Assembly (NCBI GenBank): GCA_948567375.1
Contig: OX419755.1
Span: forward strand, 79,750,218 to 79,814,217
DNA: 64,000 bases
Direction of reading: 5' to 3'
Origin: Lunularia cruciata
Lineage: Eukaryota; Streptophyta; Marchantiopsida; Lunulariales; Lunulariaceae
Under the pieces are notes generated by a model, which saw nothing but the letters and a program-made list of their open reading frames with translations, had not been told where the DNA came from and did no database searches. A program made the position numbers and the translations under genes. Shown one piece after another: positions 1-10,964 of this stretch; the first letter of the stretch is position 1; each line of letters begins with the position of its first letter.

Positions 1-50
1 GTTGGCACTTGTAAGCTCAAACTTGATTTTGTTGTGCCTTTTCCCATCAT

Positions 51-380
51 ATGTCTAATCTGCATAAGGCCTATCACCTTGAGCTACTACCACACATGAA
101 GATCCATATAATGTTCTATGGTTCCTTGCTATGCAGATATGCACCCCGACCACCTTACTTTCCTTCCATACAAGATATTAGACCTTGTACAACACTCATT
201 GATGGCATGAAGAAATACAAAGTAGAACACATTCTCCAAAAACTCATCTGTGGTCCATGCCATTTATGTGTAAAATATATCGTACATTGGAAAGGGTACT
301 CATTTCCCGAGGCAACCTTAGAACCTATAAATAACTTGACCAATGCACTCATGTTAGTGCAATTTTTGAGTAACAATTAA
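51..380 (+). pseudogene. integrase C-terminus with chromodomain (family A chromovirus)
   Basis: This open frame ends at TAA 378-380. Its last 55 residues or so fit the chromodomain pattern: YKVEHIL near the start, then a strand around VKYIVHWKGY, then the EATLEP turn and the NLTNALMLVQFL helix. Chromodomains at the integrase C-terminus define chromoviruses and are thought to steer insertion by binding histone marks. Upstream residues look like the end of the integrase DNA-binding region but are degenerate. The ATG at 51 is only the first methionine in the frame, because the real polyprotein starts far upstream. It is probably dead, judging from other copies in the window. Confidence 0.75.
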
Positions 381-415
381 GCATTAGGATCATTGCATCT
401 TAAAAGGAGGAGGTT

Positions 416-1575
416 TGTAATATCATTTGCTAGATAGATTATCTAGAGATGAAAATTAGCTTGATAATATCTAAAGGGATATTATATGTGATGGTGTAAG
501 TAGATCCGATAGAGATGTCATCAAAATATTACTTCCATTAATAGTGTTGAGGTTGAAAACACATTGAAAACTTTTGAACTAATTTTGGAGATCTAAATGG
601 ATAAATTAGACATTGCAAAATAAAATATTCCTTCACCTTCAAGAGGGAAAAGGGGTTGCCTTCTTCCCCTTGTTTGTCTCGCCGAGAACTTTCTGACTAT
701 ACTTCATCCATATTGTTCTAAGCTTTTTCAATGAAAAATTTCTTAAAAGTTATCATTGATAAAACTTGTCTGATCCTCTAAATTAAAAAAAAAATTAGAC
801 ATGTCACAAATTCATACCACTAATCTTTCCAACTATACTTCATCCATATTGTTCTACGCTTTTTCAGTGAAAAATTTCTTAAAAGTTATCATTGATAAAC
901 TAGTCTGACCCTCTAAATTAAAAAAAAAATTTAGACATGTCACAAATTCATACCACTAATCTTTCCGACTATACTTCATCCATATTGTTCTGAGCTTTTT
1001 CAATGAAAAATTTCTTAAAAGTTATCATTGATCAAACTTGTCTAACCATCTAAATTAAATTTTTTTTTAGACATGTCGCAAATTCATACCACTAATCTAA
1101 ACTCATTGACATGTCATTAATCCATATGTCACTAGTATATATATATATAAAACTCTGTCAAATGATCCACTCCAAAGGATAACTCTGTCAAATGGTTATT
1201 TTCCTTATTTAAATTCTTTTTAAAATTTTTATGGTCAAATTTACTTGATAGACCAACTAAAATAAATATCAATATTTCACCGTTCTATACAACTAATCTA
1301 GTCTCATAAACATGTCACTTATATAATGGAACGTCCATAGAATTAATCTAATGGACATGTCACTGATTCCTTTCGAGTATGTATATGCGATCCGTGCAAC
1401 TAATCTAATCTCGTGGACATGTCACTACCTCCTTTCGAATATATGCGCTTTGCTATAGAATTAAAACAGGGCTCATTTGGGACATCCGACTATTAAGAAA
1501 TGAAGAAGTCGAACATCAAAGCATCTATTTCTCTTATTTCTCTTATGTTTCTTCTCTTGGGGTTCGAACATTACA
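416..1575 (+). repeat. 3' LTR of the family A element, enlarged by a tandem repeat
   Basis: It starts TGTAATATC directly after the polypurine tract and ends ATTACA at 1575. The first 170 bases align by eye with the solo LTR at 32716-33318 and, inverted, with LTRs at 15835-16593, 21662-22493 and 28879-29480. At about 1160 bp it is much longer than those copies (about 600-830 bp), because a 136-bp unit is repeated about three times in its middle. The recurring phrase about ATGTCAC and ACTAATC is shared with the other copies. Confidence 0.75.
692..1100 (+). repeat. 136-bp tandem repeat, three copies, inside the LTR
   Basis: The landmark ACTATACTTCATCCATATTG begins at 696, 832 and 968, giving a period of exactly 136 bp twice. 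The copies differ by scattered substitutions. A run of adenines in copies 1 and 2 (about 784-794 and 919-929) is matched by a run of thymines in copy 3 (about 1059-1068). The repeat accounts for most of the extra length of this LTR. Confidence 0.9.
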
Positions 1576-1576
1576 A

Positions 1577-1702
1577 CATCCCATAACCTTCCAGAGTGTA
1601 ATGCCAAGGCAGTGGGCCGACAAATGCCTGTCATTTCAACATCCCCCAGCCTTCCAGAGTGTAATGCCAAGGCGATGGGCCGACAAACGCCTGTCATTTC
1701 AG
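1577..1702 (+). repeat. 63-bp direct duplication beside the LTR end
   Basis: The block containing CCTTCCAGAGTGTAATGCCA occurs at about 1588 and again at 1651, 63 bp apart, with a few mismatches. The first copy starts immediately after the LTR terminus, so the duplication is in the flanking host DNA or arose at the insertion site. Confidence 0.85.
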
Positions 1703-2091
1703 TCTAATGGTATGATGAACGCAAATTTAGATTTGTCTACAAATCAGTTTTCTATTTACGATATCTACCTCTTTGACTCAAGTTGTAGCTGATCACGCCC
1801 TTGCACCCTGTCTCGTTAGTGCCATTACCCGTGTAGCGTTGCATGAGAATGCATTCATTCCACTGGTACGTGCGATGAAACCGAAGGTGCTTTGCAGGTC
1901 TCCCACGGGACAAGATATGCTTTTGAGATGCACCAGAGATTTTCGCATTCAAGTTTCTGGAAAAGACTATGGAGAACTTGTTCTTTTATGAATGAGAGGG
2001 GGTGTGATCGCCAGAGTCCACTAAAACAACTTTTTCTAGATAATGATTTGACTATTCTAGATTGAAGTTTAAGATTGTGCCAGGCAGTCAC
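1703..2091. other. intergenic DNA and 3' flank of the SHMT gene
   Basis: I see no recognisable gene. Small open frames on both strands overlap each other and match nothing I know. The right part should contain the SHMT 3' untranslated region (the gene is on the minus strand), but no clear polyadenylation signal decides its end. Confidence 0.6.
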
Positions 2092-4189
2092 TCAGACAGG
2101 GACCTTAATTGCGTTCACATCAAATCCAGGCATGTCAAAAGACGAAGCAAACTTCTCCACTGCCTCCTTGAGAGCAGCAATCTCCTTGTTGCCGTCCAAC
2201 CCCTTGTTGAAGTCTCTGAGCAACTTTCCGTATTGTTTCTGTACAGAGAGAGTGATATTCACTGCCTGTTCGAGAAAGTCTGCAATCTGCTCAAAGTCCT
2301 TCTCCTTCAAGCCTCTTGACGTCATGGCGGGTGCACCTGCGATTCATAACAATTCTTGAAGTTCTTCCGCTTCATCTTGCTTATTATCCAGACTGTAATC
2401 ATTTCCCTCTATTAAATGCTCAATTAACAACATACAACAAATCTAGATGGTTGAACTGGCTACTGTGACATGCTACACGAGAGAGCGATGAGCAGCTGGT
2501 CTAGACTCTTTCGCACATCTTTCCCGGAACTATTAATCTAGCACACATAAAATTTATTACTATGATCATGGAACCATGTGTGATTATGTGATCACTCACG
2601 GGTCCTCCACAAAGATCCAGAGACACTTACCAACTCTGACTCCACCGGGGGCAAGAGCACTGCTGTCACCAAATACCGCATTCTTGTTAAGAGTGATATG
2701 TGCCAACTCGCATACTCTTTCCACTTTGTTTCCTGTGAAAAGAAGAAAAACACAGTTCCATGGATTAATAGTGATCGCAGTCGTAACTTGATGGATTGAA
2801 GTCTAATAAGAAGATCTGATAGATTCAGAAGCTGAAGGCGGACTCGATCTTCGAGTACCGGTACAATTTTTGACTTACCAGTCAGACCAAGAGGTCTCAA
2901 ATCCCATAGGACAAGATGATTATCGGTTCCGTTAGTAACCATCTTGTATCCCTTCTTCATTAAAGCAGCGCCGATGGCTGCAGCATTGGCCCTAACTTGC
3001 TTAGCGTACTCCTTGAACAGAGGGGTATTAACCTGCTTCAGTGCCACGGCAAGGGCAGCAATTTGATGATTGTGAGGACCCCCCTGCAGAGATGGGAACA
3101 CAGCAAAGTTAATCTTATCCTCATAGTCGTACTTCGTTTCTCCCTTGTCTCCCTTCTTCGCTGGCTTAACACCCTTTCTGAAGAAGATCATACCGGCTCT
3201 TGGCCCTCTCAGACTCTTGTGTGTGGTGGTTGTCACCACATCACAGTGCTCAAAAGGACTGTTAACCTCCTGCAAGAAAAAGAGTCCACAACCCGTCAGA
3301 GAACAACACATGTACAACAATACATCCAATTTTCTCAACAATCCGGCAAAGACTCAGAAGAATGCACCTAGCCTCAGGCCAATGAACTGTTGACCAACAG
3401 CTCCAAGAGCCAGAGAAGTATATATCTACAACAGTAAGTTCAATCGCCTCCAGAAAACACAGTAAGAAGGATACACTAGGAGGTAATGTGGGGGTAGTGC
3501 CACATATATACCTGGGCTGCGACGAGACCACTGAAGTGAGCCATATCACACATAAGCATAGCTCCACACTTGTCTGCAGTGGCTCTGAGTCTGGCGTAAT
3601 CCCAGTCACGAGGGTAGGCACTTCCTCCAGATATGATCAATTTCGGTCTGTAGTCCAAGGCCTTCTCCTCCAACTTGTCGTAATCGATGTACCCGGTGGT
3701 TGCATCCACCTTGTAGGGCAGACTCTCGAAATAAATGGAGGTTGCAGAAATCTTCTTCCCCCCGGAGGTGTAGTACCCGTGCGTCAAATGTCCGCCTGAT
3801 GGCAGATCCAACCCCATAATGCGATCATGGGGGTTCAACAATGCTGTGTAAACTGCAAAATTTGCAGGACTGCCGGAATAAGGTTGCACATTGACACCCC
3901 ATTTCTCCGAGTCCAGATGGAACGCAACGAGAGCTCTGGCTCTGCAAATATTCTCGATCTGATCCACAAACTCATTACCTCCGTAGTATCTCGCTCCGGG
4001 AAGACCTTCCGAGTACTTATTGGTGAGAGCGCTACCTAGGGCTTCAATCACAGCCTGGGACGTGAAGTTCTCAGACGCAATCAGCTCGATACCCTTGTAC
4101 TGGCGGACCTTCTCCTGCTCCACCAGGTTGAAAATCTCCTCATCGGCCTCCTCGAGGGTCGTGTTCCCCCATTCCTTCACCGATCCCAT
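2092..4189 (-). CDS. SHMT: cytosolic serine hydroxymethyltransferase (four exons, complete)
   Basis: The enzyme interconverts serine and glycine with tetrahydrofolate, using pyridoxal phosphate (PLP). Exons on the minus strand are 4189-3512, 3269-2879, 2732-2631 and 2336-2092. All junctions are GT..AG and keep frame, giving 1416 nt and 471 residues, the usual length of plant cytosolic forms. Visible hallmarks are ELIASENF near residue 35, GARYYGGNE in the substrate region, DMAHFSG before the first intron, and [12 protein letters not shown] with the PLP lysine at residue 244. The C-terminus ends in VPV. There is no N-terminal extension, so a cytosolic enzyme of the Arabidopsis SHM4 type is likely rather than the mitochondrial one. 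All key residues are present and the gene looks functional. The start is the ATG opening MGSVKEWGN. Confidence 0.96.
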
Positions 4190-5280
4190 AGCTCCAATAA
4201 AATTTGAGCAATGTGCACCTTCCTCTCACTGGTTTTCTTTCTCTCGTTCCTCTCACAAATCAGAGTAAGAAAGGGGCAATGGCAACTTCACTCTGGCTCC
4301 CCTGGGTTTGTAGAGCTTCTCCAGCTGCTCGGAGTGAAACAGAAGCAGGGGTCGACAATCACCAGGAATTGTACAAAGAACGGGCCCCCGTCGAGGGCGC
4401 TGATGAGGCTCGGTATCCACATAGGATATGGTTGGTTCACACAAACTAAAAGCAGGAGATGATCACATGCGTGTCCTGTGCACCCATTACCTGTTCCGTG
4501 AACTTGGACTGCTCCTTCATGGTAGGAGTATTTACTGTGGTACCATGGATGTGGTCGGAAGGTACCAGCAGATTCTGAGGTTTCCAAGCGACAAGAGGTT
4601 TCCCAGTCGGGCATGTCCGTTCCCAAATTTTGGTAATAAGAAGCTATTACGGGCTGAAAACGAAACAGGTGAGGCAGGCACATCCCCGAAATTAGCGATG
4701 CATTCGGGACTGAGGCGCTACTTTTATTGTTGTGGAGACGGTAGAGTTCAGTAGAACCCGGTGATCCCGGCGATACGACATTTTCTCCATTTCCACCCGA
4801 ATTGCTCGATAGGGACACGTGAGAACGGCTCCGGTAGATTCTCGGGTTGTCGGCAGTAAAAGAGATTTCTCGGCACAGATGAAACAGGTGAGTTGGAAGA
4901 CACCGTCCCGAAATAAATGTATCTTGCCGGGAGTTTGTATAAGCCGGTACGTCATGGCTGCCCCGGACAGGCTCTCCGAAAAGTCTTTCCCGAGCACTGC
5001 AGTGTCCACGCCAAGGCTCGAGGGGATATTTTTTGTGAGCGGAAGCTTCCTGCAGCTGTCGAGTAATACCGGGCAAGTGCAGAAAAGTTGGAGATTGTTA
5101 CACTATGATTCCTCTTTTGTATCGTCCGGTATAGCCGCATACCCGTCATCGATTCCGGGAATTCGTCGGAGAATTGAGAATTCCCGCGTGTACCTTACTT
5201 CCGTGCCGGAAGGTCCCAACCATTGGGTACACCACGGTAAACGTCTGAAGTCAACCCGTCCCACCGTATAATCATATGGT
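4190..5280 (-). promoter_or_regulatory. upstream region of SHMT (promoter and 5' UTR, inferred)
   Basis: About 1.1 kb upstream of the SHMT start is richer in G+C than the AT-rich tract that follows it. It carries long overlapping open frames on both strands without homology I recognise, the longest 262 codons on the minus strand (4288-5076) but starting with TTG. I read it as promoter plus 5' untranslated region, possibly with an untranslated-leader intron. No TATA box could be assigned with confidence. Confidence 0.4.
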
Positions 5281-6870
5281 CATGGAATGTCTCCCACCCC
5301 ATGAGAAAGTGAATAATAGAGAGAGATAGCTCGAAAGCCCAGAATGATAATCATACATAGCACTGTATAAAGCCTCGACTCTTCCAATTCCCCATGAAAG
5401 TATCTGCCGTCCAGACTGACTCCTTTCAAGAAAGAAGGCTGGGTGAAGTTTGGTCATCAATACTGTACTGACTGGTCCTGTACTTTCTTCACATTTTGTA
5501 GGAAGGACAGATGAATGAATGAATGTGAATGTGAATGTGAAGCTGCTGTATCAATACGGAAGGTGCAACCCGACGCATGTGAAAATAATAGGAGCAGGAG
5601 ACCCCTCTCAAGTCTGAAAAGACAAAAAGAAAGTAAAATCGTAATAAAATTTTAGAAATAAATTTAAATTTAACCATAAAATATAAAAATAATAACATAT
5701 CCAAAAAATAATTAGAGAAATTAGTATGATCGATTATATCAAAAACAATATAAATTCAAAATATATATTTATACATTGACTATATATATGATCGCTTATA
5801 TCAAAAAATATTATACATCAAGTAAATCGACTATCTACGTGAGAACAAGCGAACAGAGTACGATGAAATGAGATTAGAAGCCATCCAGGGACGGGGGATG
5901 CAAAGCGAAGCGAGAGAGTATATCGCAACTATGAACACATGAGTAGTACAGAACGCGGTCATAATGATGGATAATGTATTTAACTCTGTTAGCAGTTCAT
6001 GCTCTCCAATCTTGCATAACTCGAATAGAGTTTGTACAGAATGCACGTTTGCTCGGGACAAGCGGGTTTGCAAGTCAGGTTTACCATCTTGATCATAAAC
6101 CCTAAATCCTTTCACAATTTCCTGAGGAGAACAGAATGCCCACCACTTAGGTCGATTCGGACATATCCGATCTCCTCTAACCTGAACTTCTCGTCGCCCG
6201 CTCAAGTGTGGCAGTGGAGCTGGGTGTATGTTGTCGGTGGTGGCATGCGGTGAGTGCGGTCGTCCTTGCCCAAATTTGTGCGTTGGTTACTTGTGGAAGC
6301 TGATCCAATACGACCCGCGTGTAGTTGAATGGATGTGCTGCTTCTGCATGTGTCCTCATTTCCTAGGGCTTTGGACTTGACGTGGATTTAATCTGTTCTT
6401 TTCTAGTTGTTGTCTACAGTAATCCAGTGTCTGTTTGTTTATGCTTGATGGGAATCCGCTGATTGACCAACTGGTTCCGGAGTACAAGTACCGGATTTGA
6501 ATTTAGCTTAATTGGAGTTGAAACGAAGAGTTTCGCAGATCGTGGATTTGGAATCCGTCCTTTTGGGTTACAGAGTTCTGATTTTGACCCCTTGCATATA
6601 TGAATAGGAGGAGTCCTGAGATGAAAGGCATAATTTCAATACGAGGGCGACGAATTTAACAGTCATGTCTCGTTAGGGCATCCGTGGATTTCATCGAGAA
6701 GTAGAATGTGTCGTCCGGAAGGAATTTGGTGTTTTGGAGTCAATGTTGTTACTCTAAAGCATTCGGTTGGAACGAAATTGTCCGTCATGATTAGTAGCAG
6801 AAGATGGGCCTAATTTGAGGCTTTTGAGGAGCTGCAAATTTTGCAGCTTCTCCTGCAGCAGCAAGTCAGA
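5281..6870. other. intergenic region and leader of the PPR gene
   Basis: It holds a short GAATGAATGAATGTGAATGTGA microsatellite-like stretch near 5513-5541, an AT-rich tract at about 5630-5830, and then more balanced DNA leading into the PPR gene. A minus-strand open frame at 5831-6205 has no ATG at its start and no recognisable domain. The last 400 bp probably contain the PPR promoter and leader. Confidence 0.5.
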
Positions 6871-9057
6871 ATGAGAATGAAACCTGTTCAACGACTTTTG
6901 CTTCTCTCTTTGCGGGTGCCGGAATTCCGTGGGAATTTTTCCTTCATCGACCCTGGGGTCGATGGACTTAGCTGTTCACGTCTGGAGCAGCCGGATTGCA
7001 CCTTTCCAGCTACAGATAATATTGAGGGTGATCAGGGCTCCGACCAGAATTTGTGTAGAGATACCCTAAAAGATAGCATCTGCCGGCTTTTCCCATTTAA
7101 CAGAAGCTCTTGGACAAGTGGAGGAGTGCAACTCCAGAATTGTAGATTGGTGTCCGGTTGGGCTGCTGAGGATTCTGTGGAGGGCACTACACAGGCCTGG
7201 TTGAGGGAGTACAGGTTGGGACTACAAGAAAGTAAGAGAATTGAGGATGATAAAGCGTCGAATGGAGTAGATCCCTACAGAGCTAGGATTCAGAAGGCCA
7301 ATCATCAGGGTGCTGACCCAGGTCGTGGACAGTGGAGCAAAATTCAAGGGCATGGAAGAGATGAGACTGTGGCTAGAATTTGCCGGGTGCTCACAGGAAA
7401 GAAATGGTGGGGACCAGATCTTATATCAATTTTGGTGCGAATGGAACTGAGGTTAGAACCTTACATAGTCAATCAGGTTTTGAAGCAGCAGCAGAGGGTC
7501 CAAGTGGCTGTGGGGTTCTTCCAGTGGACTAAGGAACAGAAAGGATATAAGCACAACACTTGCGTGTACAATACAATGATCGGCATTGTTGGTAGCAATA
7601 AAGACTTTGTGGCGATGAAAGGTCTGATGGAGGAAATGCTGAGAGATGGTTGCGAGCCTAATTCAGTTACATTCACTTTGATAATTAGAAGCTTCGGATC
7701 TAAAAAGATAGACAAAGCAGTAGACACTTTCGAGCATATGCAGGAGTTCGGGTTTCCTCCAGATATAGCCACGTTCAATTGCTTAATAGACCTTCTCATA
7801 AAGGCAGGAGATGACACGAAGGCATGGAGCTACTACCAGAAACTGGTAGATTCTGGTCTGGAACCTGATAGGATTACTCACAATATCCTGTACAGTAGCT
7901 TCGTCAAATGTGGCAGAGTGGATGATGCCTGCTCGTTGACAAAGGCTTATCTTCATGTGAGCAAATACAACTCATTGATCCACTTCTTAGGTAGAGCGAA
8001 CAAGTTGGAGGATGCCCTCAAGGTTTTCCATAACATGCAAGACAAAGGGAAGCCTGACAATTTCACCTATTCGTCACTTATAACTTTCCTTGGAAAGGCG
8101 GGCAAGGTTGATGATGCCTGGCATCTCTTTCAGGAGATGAAAATATCTGGATGCTGTCCTGATGTCGTAGTCTACAGTGCCATCATGAATGCTTTTCGTA
8201 AGGCTAGCAAACCAGATCACGTTCTTGGTCTTTTCCATGAGATGAAGAGACAGGGGTGTGAACCAGATCGAGAATCCTACAGTGATCTCATCCATTCCTT
8301 GGTGGAGGCGAACAGAGCTGATTTAGCGTGCAAGTTCTTGGAAGAGATGAAGGAGAAAGGATTTGAACCGAAGATTACCACTTACTCGGATGTGCTATGG
8401 ATGCTGGGTAAGGCAGGTATAGTTGATGCGGCGTTCAAAATTTTCCAGGAGATGAGAGGTATGTGGCGGAAGCCCAGGGTAAATGCTTACCATTCCATAA
8501 TAGTGGCATTCAGCCTAGCAGGGAGAATGGAGGAGGCTTCGTCACTTTTTAAGCAAGCAAAAGAAGTTGGGTGCACACCTCCTAGCGACATGTATTCTGA
8601 TATGATCCATGGGTTCTGCAAAGTGGGAGACATATCTTCAGCTCGGGAACTATTTCTGGAGATGCATGCCAAAGGATTTTTCCTTGACCTCTTGACTAGC
8701 AACGTTCTTATCAACAGCCTGTGCAAGGCCAAACGGTACGATGAGGCTTTTCAACTGTTCCAGCAAATGCCTGAAAATGGGTGCACCCCCAATGTTGTCA
8801 CGTATACCACTCTCATTCGTGGTTATTGTGATTTTGGTCGGGAGGATCTAGCCTTTTCTTTGTTCCGAGAGATGAAAGAGAAAGGTTGTACGCCGAACGT
8901 AATTACCTTCAACACTCTTATCAACCTCTTGACCAAGAAAGGGAAGTCACATGAAGCATACAAGCTTATCCAGGAAATGGAGCAGTCAGGTTGTCCTCCT
9001 AACGAGTTTACGTTACTTAGTGTGGAGCCTCTAGTGTCCAGTGAAGAGAAAGCTTGA
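6871..9057 (+). CDS. P-class pentatricopeptide repeat (PPR) protein
   Basis: The frame is uninterrupted to TGA at 9055-9057 and gives 728 residues from the first ATG at 6871. The frame is open a little further upstream but only to a TTG. After about 200 residues of unassigned N-terminus, which could include an organelle targeting sequence, comes RICRVLTGKKWW and then about 14 tandem 35-residue P-type repeats (roughly residues 230-715). Each has the pattern YxxLIxxLxKxGxxxxAxxLFxEMxxxGCxPD. No E, DYW or SMR domain follows, so an RNA-binding and stabilising role in mitochondria or chloroplasts is more likely than an editing or cleavage role. Repeat 4 is degenerate and short. The single exon is typical of the family in plants. 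The specific RNA target is unknown. Confidence 0.92.
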   Translation: MRMKPVQRLLLLSLRVPEFRGNFSFIDPGVDGLSCSRLEQPDCTFPATDNIEGDQGSDQNLCRDTLKDSICRLFPFNRSSWTSGGVQLQNCRLVSGWAAEDSVEGTTQAWLREYRLGLQESKRIEDDKASNGVDPYRARIQKANHQGADPGRGQWSKIQGHGRDETVARICRVLTGKKWWGPDLISILVRMELRLEPYIVNQVLKQQQRVQVAVGFFQWTKEQKGYKHNTCVYNTMIGIVGSNKDFVAMKGLMEEMLRDGCEPNSVTFTLIIRSFGSKKIDKAVDTFEHMQEFGFPPDIATFNCLIDLLIKAGDDTKAWSYYQKLVDSGLEPDRITHNILYSSFVKCGRVDDACSLTKAYLHVSKYNSLIHFLGRANKLEDALKVFHNMQDKGKPDNFTYSSLITFLGKAGKVDDAWHLFQEMKISGCCPDVVVYSAIMNAFRKASKPDHVLGLFHEMKRQGCEPDRESYSDLIHSLVEANRADLACKFLEEMKEKGFEPKITTYSDVLWMLGKAGIVDAAFKIFQEMRGMWRKPRVNAYHSIIVAFSLAGRMEEASSLFKQAKEVGCTPPSDMYSDMIHGFCKVGDISSARELFLEMHAKGFFLDLLTSNVLINSLCKAKRYDEAFQLFQQMPENGCTPNVVTYTTLIRGYCDFGREDLAFSLFREMKEKGCTPNVITFNTLINLLTKKGKSHEAYKLIQEMEQSGCPPNEFTLLSVEPLVSSEEKA

Positions 9058-10964
9058 CAAGCGCTGTCACTGGAAGCATCACTAATACGGACGTATCGCC
9101 TGTGCCCTGTACATCCTATGCCTTTCCAAGCATGTCAATAGCGTGCATCTGCCGATAATAGGGACGAGATTGCACTTTGCAGAGGGACGAATGGTTACGA
9201 AGTTTATCAAAGTGCAGGGCAGCGCAAGCTAGTGTCGCTATGACGCTGTTAGGTGGAATCAATGAACCTAGTGTAATCAGCTGGGATGCTGATTTTACTG
9301 GGTCCATTCCTAAGCGTGTGACGCTTCTTTCTATATGTATGTCTGGAACAGCAGATTGTGCGAGCGACGTCTGCTTCGTCTACTTCATTTGTTTGCCATG
9401 GAAGAGTGGGCTTGAACCATAGTTCCGTAAGTTCCAGCTACAACTGACTGTCTCTCATTATTGAAGGGAATGACACAGAGAAAGATTTTCTTTCTCTGTA
9501 ATTCTATAGAAGTCAGTTTTTGCATCTGACACCAGCTTGAACATCACGCTAATTGTAGACAGGTCCGAAGAACGGGTGTTCGTTGGAAGTAAGGATGATT
9601 CAATCTAGAGTAGGAAAAGGACTATCAAGAGTATACACACGGATTCCTAAACAATCCTTTACATTGAGGGAAGTTGTTGTTCTCTTTGGAGAGATTGTTC
9701 GGTGAGCCTTGCTTGCATCACAGCATTGCTGTGATGCAAGCAAGGCGCGGGGAGGTCAGACTCCAGATATGAAATGCAACATCATCCCTGTCAACAGCGA
9801 AATAGTGGAAGCAACGATCAGCTCATGCATGATTGATGTGCGGAGAGTACAAATGGAAGAGTTGACATGAGTGTCATAATCAGGGCATCTTCTTTGAGGC
9901 TAATGCGGACCACGAAGCTCAAGCCGGAGGACATTTCCATCCGAGCACAGTTTAGGACGCTTCACATCGGTGATCATATCAGTCCTTTTCTGACATGTCT
10001 TAAATGACTCAGCGTCACAATTATTCAAATTGGAGTATATATTCTCTCTTGTAGTGTTTCAAGTTATTTATCAATGTCCAACTCTCCTCACTTCTAATAT
10101 CGATTGTAATAAGATAGGAGATGGGTGCCCTCGGTTGGCTTTTCATGTAACCTTCAAACTCGCAGACACGTTTATACATAGCAATTTCTGTTGTATACTC
10201 TTCTTAGTTCGTGAAAATCTGGGTAGAATGGTGCAAACTTTTGATAAAGGGCATTGCGAGAAGAAAACGTTGCTTTCTTCGCAACAAACGAGTCAAGTAG
10301 AGAAGCTTTTGGAAGGTTGTTCCCCAAGCGATAACATGGAGTTAAACCGTGGAAAGTCTATGGTTTGGGTAACTAAGAGCTATTATCCAACTCGCATATG
10401 CGCTGTCTGATTGCCACGTAAAGCATCTACTAAGCTTGCTTACAACGCTGGCTACTCCATACCTCTTTCTCAAAGACTTTTTGCAAGAGTCTATGAGATC
10501 TGTTTCGCAAAAGTATGTTGACAGGAACGCCCATCGAGTGGAGCCAGTCCGATACTTCGGTCGTGCTTGTGCTTACTGTCTATGTGGACGAGTCTTTTTC
10601 ACGACTATCTACTTATCTACCATTCTATGCTCATTCGTCATGCGAAGACCTCAACTCAAACTTGCATTATGTACAAACAAGAGTCTGAATCTTCACATCT
10701 GAACATGCCATACGAGTTCAGATAGGGACCCAAGCAACAAACTTTATGCCTCTGGCCGGTTCCTGCCAGACCAACAGTTTTAGTCGACCTGAGTGAGATG
10801 CCGGAGGGAAATCCAAAGTGAGACGCCAAGAATATACAAAGAAAAGCACGCAATTATAGAGGACTGAAACATTTAACGACGATAATAGAATGAAACATGG
10901 AGGAGCAAGGTTAAGCGATACAGGCCCGGTGGTAGATATGAATCGTCCAATGCTTTGTTCTTAG
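9058..10964. other. intergenic region after the PPR gene
   Basis: It contains the PPR 3' untranslated region and about 1.7 kb of DNA with ordinary composition. Open frames at 10030-10410 and 10436-10702 (+) match nothing I recognise and do not start with a supported ATG context. The one clear structure is the palindrome at 9706-9746. Confidence 0.5.
9706..9746. repeat. near-perfect 41-bp palindrome (hairpin)
   Basis: Two 20-bp arms are exact reverse complements separated by a single T: the left arm reads GCCTTGCTTGCATCACAGCA and the right arm mirrors it. It lies about 650 bp past the PPR stop codon. In RNA it could form a 20-bp stem, although a one-base loop would have to open to about 3-5 bases. 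No T-run follows, so it is not a simple terminator. Confidence 0.95.

Larger units (their letters stand above)
1..1575 (+). mobile_element. 3' end of a Ty3/gypsy chromovirus (family A), cut by the window edge
   Basis: The sequence enters the window inside a long terminal repeat retrotransposon. It shows a chromodomain-like reading frame (51-380), then a purine-rich tract at about 401-415 (AAAAGGAGGAGGTT), then an LTR that opens with TGTAATA and closes with ATTACA. The same order (chromodomain, purine tract, LTR starting TGTAATA) is seen in the complete minus-strand element at 15835-22493, so I place both in one family, called A here. Only the 3' end is present; the rest lies left of position 1. 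A 5-bp target duplication cannot be tested because the other LTR is outside the window. Confidence 0.8.

Noticed and set aside
1561-1575. tRNA T-arm-like GGTTCGAAC
   Set aside because: It is the terminal part of the LTR. No cloverleaf can be built around it.
4288-5076. 262-codon minus-strand open frame upstream of SHMT
   Set aside because: It begins with TTG, not ATG, has no domain or repeat pattern I recognise, and overlaps several equally long frames. It is better read as G+C-rich promoter and leader DNA.
5831-6205. 124-codon minus-strand frame between SHMT and PPR
   Set aside because: The frame starts at TTG, its first internal ATG leaves only a short hydrophobic peptide, and no homology comes to mind.
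6841-6870. Longer PPR start at a TTG codon
   Set aside because: Plant nuclear genes normally start at ATG. The ATG at 6871 is in frame and is the first one available.
7473-7817. Minus-strand frame within the PPR gene
   Set aside because: It lies entirely inside the coding PPR repeats on the other strand and mirrors their codon pattern.
9706-9746. Palindrome as an intrinsic terminator
   Set aside because: This is a nuclear plant locus, no T-run follows, and the one-base centre is unlike terminator loops.
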